32,844 nt of DNA, from NCBI GenBank assembly GCA_000218745.1, contig GL947595.1, forward strand, positions 236,397-269,240. The letters run 5' to 3'. The position numbers and the translations under genes are program-made. Shown here in pieces: positions 9,385 to 17,587 of the stretch; the stretch's first letter is position 1, and the number at the start of each line of letters is the position of its first letter. The stretch is from Prochlorococcus marinus bv. HNLC2 (GTDB lineage: Bacteria; Cyanobacteriota; Cyanobacteriia; PCC-6307; Cyanobiaceae). The notes under the pieces were generated by a model. It was not told the origin of the DNA. It did no database searches and saw only the letters and a list, made by a program, of their open reading frames with translations.

Positions 9385-9413
9385 AAGAGAACAGGAGAAA
9401 CCTGTTTTCTCTT
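9385..9413 (+). promoter_or_regulatory. Hairpin in the leader of the ammonium transporter mRNA
   Basis: The stem pairs AAGAGA-ACAGG with CCTGT-T..TCTCTT around the loop AGAAA: six pairs next to the loop, a two-base TT bulge at 9407-9408, then five more pairs. It ends 16 bases before the start codon and is not followed by a T run, so it is not a terminator. It could influence mRNA stability or ribosome access. I did not see the conserved core of the known cyanobacterial glutamine riboswitch. Confidence 0.45.
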
Positions 9414-9429
9414 GTAAATAAAAAATTTT

Positions 9430-10890
9430 ATGACCACTGCAATGCAAACGCCTCAAAGGCGCTCTAGGTCAAAATTACAAGATGTAAGTCTTGTTGATGG
9501 CCCAATGCTCTTATTAAGGAGTATTCGTGGATTCAGTTCAAATCGCTCTCTTTTGTGGCTTGCAACTGTTCCATTAGCTTTATTTGGATTAGGACTTTTC
9601 AATCTATCTGCTCATGCAGCTGAATTGCCTGAATTAAATGCAGCTTTTCTTGCCAATAATTTATGGCTTTTGATCGCTACAATTTTGGTGATCTTCATGA
9701 ATGCTGGCTTCGCTATGGTTGAAGCAGGTATGTGTCGTTCAAAAAACGCAGTAAACATTCTCGCAAAAAACCTTTTCGTATTTGCTCTTGCTGTAACTGC
9801 ATATTGGACAGTCGGTTACTCAATTATGTACGGAGGAAGTATAGCTGGAGGTTGGCTGTATTTTAATGGTTTATTTTTTGACCCTACTGTAACAGCTGAA
9901 ACTGTAGCTGATGGAGGATTAGTCCCTACTGTAGATTTTCTATTCCAGTCTGCTTTCGCTGGTACTGCTGCAACAATTGTTTCTGGTCTTGTCGCTGAAA
10001 GAGTCAAGTTTGGTGAATTTGTTGTTTTTGCTTTAGTACTAACAGCAGTAATTTATCCAATATCAGGAAGTTGGCAGTGGAATGGTGGCTGGTTATCTGA
10101 ATTAGGATTTGTTGATTTTGCAGGATCCTCTATCGTTCACTCTGTAGGAGCTTGGGCTGGATTAGTTGGAGCTATGCTACTTGGACCAAGAATTGGTAAG
10201 TTTGTTTCTGGTAAGCCTCAGGCAATGCCAGGCCATAATATGGCTATAGCCACTTTGGGAGCCCTTGTCTTATGGATTGGTTGGTATGGGTTTAACCCAG
10301 GATCTCAACTAGCTATGGATCAATGGGTGCCATACGTTGCAGTTACTACAACATTAGCTGCTGCAGGTGGAGCTATCGGAGCAACTGTGATTTCTACAAT
10401 GACCTCTGGTAAACCAGACTTAACCATGATTATCAATGGTATTCTTGCAGGACTTGTAAGTATTACTGCTGGCTGTGCAAATTTAACACTTGTAGGCTCT
10501 TGGCTTGCAGGCTTAGTAGGAGGAGTGATTGTTGTATTCGCAGTTTCTGCTTTAGATGCTGCTGAAATTGATGATCCTGTTGGCGCATTCTCAGTACACG
10601 GAGTTTGCGGTGTCTGGGGAACTTTAGTTGTAGGTATTTGGGGCTATGACATACAAGGTGATGGATCTCCTCTTGGTTTCTTAGTTGGTGCTGGATTTAA
10701 TCAATTCTTTGTACAAGCACTTGGATGCGCAGCTTATGCAATATGGACACTTGTTACATGTTGGATAGCTTGGTCAGTCATCGGAGGATTATTCGGTGGA
10801 ATCCGAGTATCTGAAAAAGAAGAGATACAAGGTTTAGATATTGGAGAGCATGGAATGGAAGCATATCCTGACTTTGCCTCTATTAAATAA
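9430..10890 (+). CDS. amt1: Ammonium transporter, Amt family
   Basis: This 486-residue membrane protein carries ammonium across the plasma membrane, the main nitrogen source for oligotrophic picocyanobacteria. A basic N-terminus is followed by a hydrophobic stretch (about residues 41-60) and the possible signal-peptidase site AHA-A near residue 63. About 11 spans follow. The two pore histidines are visible as His237 in SSIVHSVGAWAGLVG and His390 in FSVHGVCGVWGT; MNAGFAMVEAGMCRSKNA (about 90-107) is the family's first signature. Codons look well chosen for high expression. Regulation is indicated by the NtcA box at 9334-9347 and a leader hairpin; a strong terminator follows 20 bases after the stop. 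Confidence 0.97.
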   Translation: MTTAMQTPQRRSRSKLQDVSLVDGPMLLLRSIRGFSSNRSLLWLATVPLALFGLGLFNLSAHAAELPELNAAFLANNLWLLIATILVIFMNAGFAMVEAGMCRSKNAVNILAKNLFVFALAVTAYWTVGYSIMYGGSIAGGWLYFNGLFFDPTVTAETVADGGLVPTVDFLFQSAFAGTAATIVSGLVAERVKFGEFVVFALVLTAVIYPISGSWQWNGGWLSELGFVDFAGSSIVHSVGAWAGLVGAMLLGPRIGKFVSGKPQAMPGHNMAIATLGALVLWIGWYGFNPGSQLAMDQWVPYVAVTTTLAAAGGAIGATVISTMTSGKPDLTMIINGILAGLVSITAGCANLTLVGSWLAGLVGGVIVVFAVSALDAAEIDDPVGAFSVHGVCGVWGTLVVGIWGYDIQGDGSPLGFLVGAGFNQFFVQALGCAAYAIWTLVTCWIAWSVIGGLFGGIRVSEKEEIQGLDIGEHGMEAYPDFASIK

Positions 10891-10905
10891 ACTTAGTTTT
10901 GTAAA

Positions 10906-10937
10906 TAAAAAACCTGACTTATGTCAGGTTTTTTTTT
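10906..10937 (+). terminator. Rho-independent terminator after the ammonium transporter gene
   Basis: An eight-pair stem, AACCTGAC (10911-10918) with GTCAGGTT (10923-10930), closes a TTAT loop and runs into a nine-T tract at 10929-10937. A-rich sequence before the stem could pair with the T tract and would make it work in both directions. It isolates the transporter gene from ispH. Confidence 0.93.
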
Positions 10938-10977
10938 GTTTCTTTAAATTTAATGAAAATGTTGTAATATCTTAAAC

Positions 10978-12174
10978 ATGGATACTCAAGCAGTAAAACA
11001 CGCCATACAACACTCAGGAAGGTATAACCGTCGAGGTTTTGAATCTCCTACTCAGCGAGCAAAGGCGCTGGGGGAGTCATATCAAAGTGAATTAATAGCA
11101 TCTATAAGGGAAAATAATTTTACTTTTCAAAAGGGTAGATTAAATATTCAATTAGCTAAATCATTTGGATTTTGTTGGGGTGTCGAACGCGCCGTAGCAA
11201 TGGCTTATGAGACGCGCAGACATTATCCAAAAGAAACTATTTGGATGACGAATGAAATAATCCATAATCCATCAGTCAATAATCATTTAAGCAGAATGAA
11301 TGTGAAAATAATTTCTGCAAAAAATGGAATAAAGGATTTTTCATCAGTTTCACATGGAGATGTTGTTATTCTTCCAGCTTTTGGAGCTACTGTTCAAGAA
11401 ATGCAATTATTACATGAGAAAGAATGTCATATTATTGATACTACATGTCCCTGGGTGTCAAAGGTTTGGCATACTGTTGAGAAACATAAAAAACATACTT
11501 TTACCTCTATTATTCATGGTAAATATAAACATGAAGAAACTTTAGCTACAAGATCTTTTGCTGGAAATTATTTAGTTGTTTTTGATTTAGCTGAAGCAGA
11601 GTACGTATCAAATTACATATTAGGCAAAGAGAAGAAAGAAGAATTTATGAAAAAGTTTGCGAAGGCTTGCTCTAAAGGATTTGATCCTGATATTCATCTT
11701 GAAAGAGTTGGTGTAGCGAATCAAACTACAATGCTCAAAAGTGAGACTGAAGAAATTGGAAAATTATTTGAAAATACTATGTTAAAAAAATATGGTCCTG
11801 CAAAGATTAATGATCATTTCTTAGCTTTTAATACTATTTGTGATGCTACTGAAGAGAGACAAGATGCAATGTTTTCATTAGTTGATGAAGATCTAGATAT
11901 ACTTGTTGTTATAGGAGGATTTAATTCATCTAACACAACTCATCTTCAAGAAATTGCGGTTACCAATAATATTGTATCTTTTCATATTGATACTCCTGAT
12001 AGGATTTCAGTAGAAAACAATTCAATATGTCATAAGCCTCTTGAGTCAGATTTGGTATTGAAGAAAAATTTTATTCCGGATGGGAATATTAATGTTGGAA
12101 TTACCTCTGGTGCCTCTACTCCAGATAAAGTTGTAGCAGATGTTATTGAAAAACTAGTTTTAATAACTTCATAA
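10978..12174 (+). CDS. ispH: 4-hydroxy-3-methylbut-2-enyl diphosphate reductase
   Basis: IspH (LytB) makes isopentenyl and dimethylallyl diphosphate in the last step of the MEP isoprenoid pathway, feeding carotenoid, chlorophyll tail and quinone synthesis. The 398-residue protein is the long cyanobacterial/plastid type, with about 50 residues before the core start ([19 protein letters not shown]). The three [4Fe-4S] cysteines are Cys66 (FGFCWGV), Cys157 (DTTCPWV) and Cys288 ([11 protein letters not shown]). HNPSVN near residue 96 and [10 protein letters not shown] near 178 are substrate-binding elements, and [13 protein letters not shown] is at the end. The ATG at 10978 gives the family N-terminus. 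It has its own promoter region after the upstream terminator; reductant is probably ferredoxin. Confidence 0.97.
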   Translation: MDTQAVKHAIQHSGRYNRRGFESPTQRAKALGESYQSELIASIRENNFTFQKGRLNIQLAKSFGFCWGVERAVAMAYETRRHYPKETIWMTNEIIHNPSVNNHLSRMNVKIISAKNGIKDFSSVSHGDVVILPAFGATVQEMQLLHEKECHIIDTTCPWVSKVWHTVEKHKKHTFTSIIHGKYKHEETLATRSFAGNYLVVFDLAEAEYVSNYILGKEKKEEFMKKFAKACSKGFDPDIHLERVGVANQTTMLKSETEEIGKLFENTMLKKYGPAKINDHFLAFNTICDATEERQDAMFSLVDEDLDILVVIGGFNSSNTTHLQEIAVTNNIVSFHIDTPDRISVENNSICHKPLESDLVLKKNFIPDGNINVGITSGASTPDKVVADVIEKLVLITS

Positions 12175-12260
12175 TCTCAAATTAGCTTGATAATTTAATA
12201 ATTTTTAAATTTCCTAAAGATGTACTTTATTATTTAGAATAATAAAAACTTAAAAGTAAT

Positions 12261-12821
12261 ATGGAAGACACATCACTCCCTGAACAAAATCAAACCGCTC
12301 AAATGAATACATCTAAAGCCCCCCAGAAGGTAGAAGTAGTTGTAGCTAATCCTTCTGGAAATCCTGAAGTTAATATTTTAGGAGAATTATCAATTTTTAT
12401 TCTAAGAATAGGCTTCTCTTTATTGATGATTCATCATGGACTTGAAAAACTTCAGGATCCTCAGGGTTTTGCTGAATTTGTTGTTGGTAAATATTTTCCT
12501 TTTTTACCTGGCGACCCTGTTGTCTGGACATTTGGTGCTGCAATAACCCAGTTAGTTTGCCCGCTTGGTTTAGCTACTGGTGTTTTTGCTAGGTTGTCCG
12601 CTTTAGGTCTCTTTTCAACTATGGCATTTGCTTTATATTTCCATATGTTGGATACAGGTTTAGAGGGTTTCCCACTGGCTGTCGTAGAGGGACATAATTA
12701 TGCATTTGAATTATCATTTATTTATGGAGCTATTTCGCTTTATTTCTTATGCGCGGGTCCAGGAAGATTAGCTCTATTTAGAAAGACAAATAAAATAACT
12801 TATTATCCTAAGAGTAATTAG
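12261..12821 (+). CDS. DoxX family membrane protein
   Basis: A 186-residue protein with a polar N-terminal tail of about 40 residues followed by four likely membrane spans. The DoxX pattern is seen in [17 protein letters not shown] (residues 48-64), the substrate-loop style stretch [13 protein letters not shown], and [19 protein letters not shown] in the third span. DoxX-like proteins are small membrane proteins whose roles vary, with links to thiosulfate:quinone oxidoreductase and redox stress in other organisms; none of that can be assigned here. It lies 86 bases after ispH on the same strand and its TAG stop shares four bases (TTAG) with the convergent purH stop. Confidence 0.88.
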   Translation: MEDTSLPEQNQTAQMNTSKAPQKVEVVVANPSGNPEVNILGELSIFILRIGFSLLMIHHGLEKLQDPQGFAEFVVGKYFPFLPGDPVVWTFGAAITQLVCPLGLATGVFARLSALGLFSTMAFALYFHMLDTGLEGFPLAVVEGHNYAFELSFIYGAISLYFLCAGPGRLALFRKTNKITYYPKSN

Positions 12822-14363
12822 TGAAGGAAGTGCCTTCTATTAGTAAATATCATTGATATATCTAATTTATTACACATATCTACCGATTCTTGATCTCTTA
12901 CACTACCTCCTGGTTGAATAATTGATTTAATACCATATTTATTTGCAATTTCAACACTATCTGCGAAAGGGAAGAACCCATCGCTTGCAAGTGAGCCACC
13001 CTTTGAATAATTTTTTGCAGATTCAAGAGCTATTCTGGCAGCACCTACCCTATTCATTTGACCCGCTCCAATGCCAATTGTCTGTAATCCTTTAGAAATT
13101 ACAATTGCATTAGATTTAACATGTTTGCAAACTTTCCATGCAAAATCTAAATTCTTCAAACTCCTCTTCAGTTGGCTTTTTATTTGTAACTAATTTCCAT
13201 TCATGGCTATTATCTTCGATATTGTCACTTTCTTGAATTAATAACCCACCTAAAATTGATTTGTAGGAAGATTGATTTTTATAATTAATATTTTTAAGAT
13301 CTAATTCAAGAAGTCTCAGATTTTTTTTGTTTTTAAGAATATCTAATGCTTCTTGGCTAAAAGATGGAGCTACTACGCACTCAAGAAATATATTAGAAAG
13401 TTGTTTAGCCGTATCAACATCAACAATATTATTTAAGGCTACTATTCCACCAAATGCGCTAATAGGATCACATGCAAGTGCTTTTTTAAAAGCATCCTCA
13501 ATAGAGCTACCAATAGCTGCTCCACAGGGATTATTGTGTTTTAGTATGATCGCAGCATTTGAGCTTAGTTCGGATTTGTTTTTGTTGAACTCTAAAACAG
13601 TGGATAGAGCTGATTCCAGATCAAGTAGATTGTTATAACTCAATTCTTTCCCTTGCAATTGCTTAGCTTTCTTCCAGCCTTCATCATATGAACCATACCA
13701 ATTCGCCTTTTGATGGGGATTTTCCCCATATCTCAGAGTCTGAATTAATTGATTGGTATCTAAATGATATTTTTGCTCTAGTTTTTTTTCTTTGCTCATC
13801 CAATTAGAAATCGCTACATCATAATCAGCAGTATGTTGAAAAGCTTCATAGGCTAATTTGGTTCTAAATTGATCTGAGAGTTTCCCTTTCTCTATCTCCC
13901 TTAAAAAATGATCATATTGAGTAGGGTCTATTAATATAGAGACATCTTTATGATTTTTTGCAGCTGATCTAATCATTGAGGGACCTCCAATATCAATATT
14001 TTCAATTGCTTCATCCCAATCACAATCATCTTTGATTTTTTGTTGAAAAGGATATAAGTTTACAACTACAAGATCAATAAATTCAAAATCATTCACTGCC
14101 AAATCATTAATATGATTTTTATCAGATCTTTTTGCTAAAATTCCTCCATGAATTTTAGGATGAAGTGTTTTTACTCTTCCTTCAAGTATCTCTGGCGATT
14201 TTGTGAAATCTGAAACTTTGATTACAGGTATATTGGCTTTATGCAAATATTCAGCAGTTCCTCCACTTGATAGAATTCTGTAATTAAATTTTTCAACTAA
14301 AGTTTTTGCAAAAGGTATGATGTTGGTTTTATCAGAGACACTTATTAAAGCAAATGGAGACAT
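12818..14363 (-). pseudogene. purH: Bifunctional purine synthesis protein PurH, interrupted by a one-base frameshift
   Basis: PurH carries out the last two steps of IMP synthesis: formylation of AICAR and closure to IMP. The gene is split into two open frames, 13116-14363 (415 codons; IMP cyclohydrolase domain at residues 1 to about 190, then most of AICAR transformylase with LRYGENPHQKANWYG and ILKHNNPCGAAIG) and 12818-13159 ([59 protein letters not shown]). Family continuity ([16 protein letters not shown]) is restored by removing one A from the AAA at 13149-13151, which changes EEFRFCM into EELDFAW. Total length is 1546 bases, one more than a 514-residue protein needs. Everything else is intact and conserved, so a sequencing error or a very recent mutation is likely. 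Confidence 0.9.
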
Positions 14364-14397
14364 TTAGAATTTTATTTAGTTACTTAAGAATATACAC

Positions 14398-15012
14398 ATG
14401 AAATCTTTTATGCATCATGAATATGTTTCGATTAACTCTAAAAGTGCGAAATATAGAATAATTCTTCTTCATGGCTGGGGAGCTGATGCCGATGATCTTT
14501 TACCTATAGGGAAACAGGTCACAGATGGTTTACAAAAAGATTTTGATATTATTTCTTTAAGAGCGCCTAATTTAAGAACTGATAGTATAGGTAGACAATG
14601 GTATGGTTTATATCCTGCTAATTGGTCAGAAGCAGAACTTGAGGTTAATAAGTTAATATCTACACTTAAAGAAATAGGCAATAACGATATCCCGCTAAGT
14701 AATTCAATCTTACTAGGTTTCTCTCAGGGGGCAGCAATGAGTATTGCAGCTGGTTCAAGATTAAATTTAGGTTTAATAGTCTCTTGTAGTGGATATCCTC
14801 ATCCTAATTGGGATAAAAAAATTAATTCACCAATATTATTAAGTCATGGTGAAAAAGATGAAGTTGTGCCAGTTGCAGCTTCTAGGCAAATTTATGGCGA
14901 CTTAAAAAAATATTCAAATTATTCCTGTAAATTGCATGAATTTAGTGGATTTCATGAAATTGATATTAATTTTATCGATATTATAAAGTCTGAAATTAAT
15001 ATTATTTTCTAA
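14398..15012 (+). CDS. Serine esterase, phospholipase/carboxylesterase type (alpha/beta hydrolase)
   Basis: A 204-residue cytoplasmic hydrolase of the abhydrolase_2 (carboxylesterase/lysophospholipase-like) family. The oxyanion region is LLHGWGADADDLLPIG near residue 23. The catalytic triad can be read as Ser109 in LLGFSQGAAMS, Asp154 in SHGEKDEVVPV and His186 in FSGFHEID. The family usually cleaves short-chain esters or lysolipids; the natural substrate here is unknown. It is divergent from purH with 34 bases between starts, and its TAA stop overlaps the DUF3155-like gene's stop by four bases (CTAA). An alternative ATG lies four codons in. Confidence 0.9.
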   Translation: MKSFMHHEYVSINSKSAKYRIILLHGWGADADDLLPIGKQVTDGLQKDFDIISLRAPNLRTDSIGRQWYGLYPANWSEAELEVNKLISTLKEIGNNDIPLSNSILLGFSQGAAMSIAAGSRLNLGLIVSCSGYPHPNWDKKINSPILLSHGEKDEVVPVAASRQIYGDLKKYSNYSCKLHEFSGFHEIDINFIDIIKSEINIIF

Positions 15013-15377
15013 ACAAACGCGTATTCATACTCTTCAATTTCCTCCCAATCATCTGCAGATAATTCTAATCCTTCAAAAATCTTTTCTTCTCCAATACCTT
15101 CGACTACAGTTTTTAATGATGGAAATAGAAAATGGTTTTCTTCTGCGTATTGCGCACTAAATAATCCTTTTTCTCCCCAGAAGAACCTATCAGTAGTGTG
15201 CTCATTTCTTCTCACATTGAATACGCATGGTGCAGATAACCCGTTTTCAGCGATGAATCTTCTAGCTGCGGTTACAGGCTTGTGTTTACCTGTCTCAATA
15301 TGATAAATAGGCACATGAGCCATAACTCTTTGTCCTGCTAATCTTCTTCTGCTAATTCTTTTTCTTTTTTTTGACAT
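15009..15377 (-). CDS. Small cyanobacterial protein, DUF3155-like
   Basis: A 122-residue soluble protein of unknown function. It starts with a very basic stretch (MSKKRKRISRRRLAGQRVM), has VTAARRFIAENGL near residue 35, then NVRRNEHTTDRFFWGEKGLF (about 54-73) and the aromatic run AEENHFLFPSLKTV, and ends in an acidic tail (WEEIEEYEYAFV). The RRNEHTTDR(F/Y)FWxEKGLFxAQY pattern matches, from memory, the cyanobacterial family DUF3155. The basic head suggests binding to nucleic acid or the ribosome, but that is only an inference. The upstream intergenic stretch to the histidine kinase gene is unusually rich in dyad symmetry. Confidence 0.85.
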   Translation of the reverse strand: MSKKRKRISRRRLAGQRVMAHVPIYHIETGKHKPVTAARRFIAENGLSAPCVFNVRRNEHTTDRFFWGEKGLFSAQYAEENHFLFPSLKTVVEGIGEEKIFEGLELSADDWEEIEEYEYAFV

Positions 15378-15629
15378 TGATTTAGATCCTCTATAGTTCT
15401 TTATTTTGATTAAAAGTAAAATTTTGTTTTACTAATCAATTAAATGTGACTTAATCACTTGTATATATACATAGAGGACCCATCAACCTCTGATGTAGCA
15501 TATTAATTATGAACATTGGTTCATAAAAAAGGATGATCAAATTCAGCCATCCCTAACAATCTTAATACTTTTTTTATATTTTACAAGCTTTTTTAGAAAT
15601 TTTTTTGAAAAAATTTCTTGATTTAAATT
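15378..15629. other. Intergenic region with several inverted repeats
   Basis: This 252-base gap between two divergent start codons holds five dyads: the palindrome TGTATATATACA (15460-15471); TAGAGG/CCTCTG around a nine-base loop (15472-15492); TTATGAAC-ATTG-GTTCATAA (15507-15526); GGATG/CATCC around 12 bases (15531-15552); and AGAAATTTTTT-TG-AAAAAATTTCT (15595-15618), which ends 11 bases before the kinase start. No open frame with a recognisable product is seen. It may hold both promoters and possibly a small RNA; nothing matches the small RNAs I know well. Confidence 0.4.
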
Positions 15630-16769
15630 ATGAAGCCCTCTATTAAATTTGAAGATTTAGTTTTAAAGCAGCTCGAGAGTTTTGGCTGCTTTATGGGGGT
15701 TAGGCATCTAGTCGTTTATTTAGCTTCTGCGAAAGAGGGAGCTAATGCTGGATTTGAGTTGATAGGGCAGTGGCCACAAATTGATAGGTCACTACTGCCT
15801 ATAGATGATGATCCTGAATTAAAATTTGCCTCAGCGAATCGAAGATGGTATCCATTGCAAGATGAGGATATCTTAATTGGTGTACTGAGGGTGGAAACAG
15901 AGTACAAAGATAGTGAGTGGCCATTAATACTTGACTCTAGATTGAAAGCTTTAGCCTCCTCATTGGCAAAAACTTTTTCTATTGAAATTGAAAGGCAAAA
16001 CAATAATAAGGAAATTAATTATCTTAGAAATCAAGTTGGAGTTATCGTTCATCAATTAAGAAATCCATTAGCTGCATTGAGAACTTATGCAAAATTACTT
16101 ATAAAGAGACTTGGCTCAGATAGCGATGCTTTAGATATTGTCGAAAGTATGTTGAATGAGCAGAAGCAAATAAATGAATATGTAAATTCTTTTGATCAAC
16201 TAAATAAAACTATAAAAATCAAAGGAGGAATTAGTGATGAAAGATTACTTCTCCCACCAAATCTTAAATCTAATAAAACGATAAATCTTCAAAGCCTTTT
16301 ATTACCTATTTTTGAGAGAGGCAAAGCGAGTGCAAAGTTACAAAATAAAGTGTGGTGCCAAAATATTGAATGGCCTGATTGGATCCTAGAAGAAGTTCCT
16401 TCAAAATATGGGGTAATTGCTGAGATAGTTGCAAATTTGTTAGAGAATGCTTTTAAATATTCAAATAAAAATTCTGAAGTAGGAGTAAAGTTTATAAAGT
16501 TTGGAATTTTAATTTTTGATACTGGTAAAGTTATTTCAAAAGAAGAAAAGGTAAATATTTTTAAAAAAGGATTTAGAGGTGATGCTTCAAAAGATAAGGA
16601 GGGATCTGGTGTGGGTCTTTATGTAGCAAGACAACTAGCTACTCAAATTGGCGGGGACTTAATTCTGTATGAACAAAATAATGATGAGGATTTAGATTCT
16701 TATTTTGAAGATACTAGTAAAGTTAATATTTTTTATCTAAAATTTCCTAATGAAATATTGCATGTGTAA
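15630..16769 (+). CDS. Soluble sensor histidine kinase
   Basis: A 379-residue protein with no membrane span. Residues 1 to about 120 look like a GAF-type sensory domain (inference from pattern, not a match I can name). The HisKA dimerisation part follows a short helix and carries the H box VIVHQLRNPLAALRTYAKLL with the phosphorylated His141. The ATP-binding domain shows the N box IVANLLENAFKYS (Asn273), the D/G box ILIFDTGK (Asp297) and the G2 box GSGVGLYVARQLA (325-337). It is not SasA, since the KaiB-like N-terminus is absent. No response regulator lies nearby, so its partner is unknown, as is common for the few two-component proteins in Prochlorococcus. The 3' end overlaps cobS by 23 bases, tail to tail. 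Confidence 0.9.
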   Translation: MKPSIKFEDLVLKQLESFGCFMGVRHLVVYLASAKEGANAGFELIGQWPQIDRSLLPIDDDPELKFASANRRWYPLQDEDILIGVLRVETEYKDSEWPLILDSRLKALASSLAKTFSIEIERQNNNKEINYLRNQVGVIVHQLRNPLAALRTYAKLLIKRLGSDSDALDIVESMLNEQKQINEYVNSFDQLNKTIKIKGGISDERLLLPPNLKSNKTINLQSLLLPIFERGKASAKLQNKVWCQNIEWPDWILEEVPSKYGVIAEIVANLLENAFKYSNKNSEVGVKFIKFGILIFDTGKVISKEEKVNIFKKGFRGDASKDKEGSGVGLYVARQLATQIGGDLILYEQNNDEDLDSYFEDTSKVNIFYLKFPNEILHV

Positions 16770-17439
16770 GAAGTAATGTGGTCTCACATATTATGATGCA
16801 AGCCCCACAACTATCTCCATTGAAGCCACCAATCTTTTTACCTAAAACTTGAGGTACCTTAAATGAACAAAAAATACTGATAAATAATAAAGATAAATGT
16901 TTGAAAATATCCTGATAAGAATTAGATGTAGAAAAATCTAGACTAATAATTATTGCCAAAAATATTATTGAAATAATAGCCTCTTTTTTTAAACCTCTCC
17001 AATACTTTTTATGAGATAAAGTCTTACTTTTGTAGCTGATATATTTGAATTTTTCTATATAAATAAGAGTTGAGAATCTACCCCAGAATAAACATATTGG
17101 CAAACTGTAAATCAAGTTATTCTCAAGTTGTATTATTGAAGCTAATTGTATGAAACTAAAAATAAGCATAGCTAAAACTCCAAATGATCCAACTCGAGAG
17201 TCTTTCATTGCTTTAAGCCTTTTTTTCTTATTTGCATATATTCCATCAAAAGTATCCATCAAACCGTCAATATGAAGACCACCTGTAAGAATATATCCAC
17301 TTACCAAACATATAATTGCGCTTGCAATTGGAGACCAAGAGTTGATTATTAATAATTTAAAAATAAGGCATTGAATGAAGCCAATTATCAAACCTAAAGG
17401 AGGTGAAAATTGTGCGATATTTTTAAATTTTGGTTTCAA
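16747..17439 (-). CDS. cobS: Adenosylcobinamide-GDP ribazoletransferase (cobamide synthase)
   Basis: CobS joins the activated lower ligand to adenosylcobinamide-GDP in the plasma membrane, completing the cobamide; marine picocyanobacteria are known to make pseudocobalamin with an adenine ligand. The signature TGGLHIDGLMDTFDGIYA and the following KDSRVGSFG near residue 52 are clear, and several spans follow; Gly/Asp-rich GGFNGDSCGA is near the end. The first usable start is TTG at 17439 (230 residues), but the same frame stays open upstream and encodes family-like sequence from about 17514 (KNLLNDFAGAWIFYTIFPQL). No ATG, GTG or TTG lies in that extension before the stop near 17557; ATT at 17509-17511 or an ATA would be needed. 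The true protein is probably about 254 residues. Confidence 0.88.
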   Translation of the reverse strand: MKPKFKNIAQFSPPLGLIIGFIQCLIFKLLIINSWSPIASAIICLVSGYILTGGLHIDGLMDTFDGIYANKKKRLKAMKDSRVGSFGVLAMLIFSFIQLASIIQLENNLIYSLPICLFWGRFSTLIYIEKFKYISYKSKTLSHKKYWRGLKKEAIISIIFLAIIISLDFSTSNSYQDIFKHLSLLFISIFCSFKVPQVLGKKIGGFNGDSCGACIIICETTLLLTHAIFH

Positions 17440-17587
17440 ATAAGGTAGCTGAGGGAATATCGTATAAAATATCCAAGCACCTGCAAAATCATTTAGGAGA
17501 TTCTTTCTAATAACAAATAAATCTATATCTTTTATTGATAATAGAGTAAATTTAGAGAATAGTTAGGATTATAGATTAATAAAGATT

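Noticed and set aside
9260-9429. A glutamine riboswitch before the ammonium transporter gene
   Set aside because: The conserved core of the cyanobacterial glnA/downstream-peptide RNA is not seen; only a simple hairpin is present.
13140-13159. Programmed frameshifting in purH
   Set aside because: The needed shift is +1 (or -2), no slippery site or stop-codon pause of the known +1 type is at the joint, and purH is not known to use recoding.
15461-15470. GTATATATAC as an NtcA site
   Set aside because: Only four bases lie between GTA and TAC; it is better described as part of an AT palindrome.
15511-15522. GAAC-N4-GTTC resembling a Bacillus-type LexA box before the histidine kinase gene
   Set aside because: Cyanobacterial LexA sites are known to have a different core (GTAC-type), so the match is probably chance; the dyad is kept only as a structural element.
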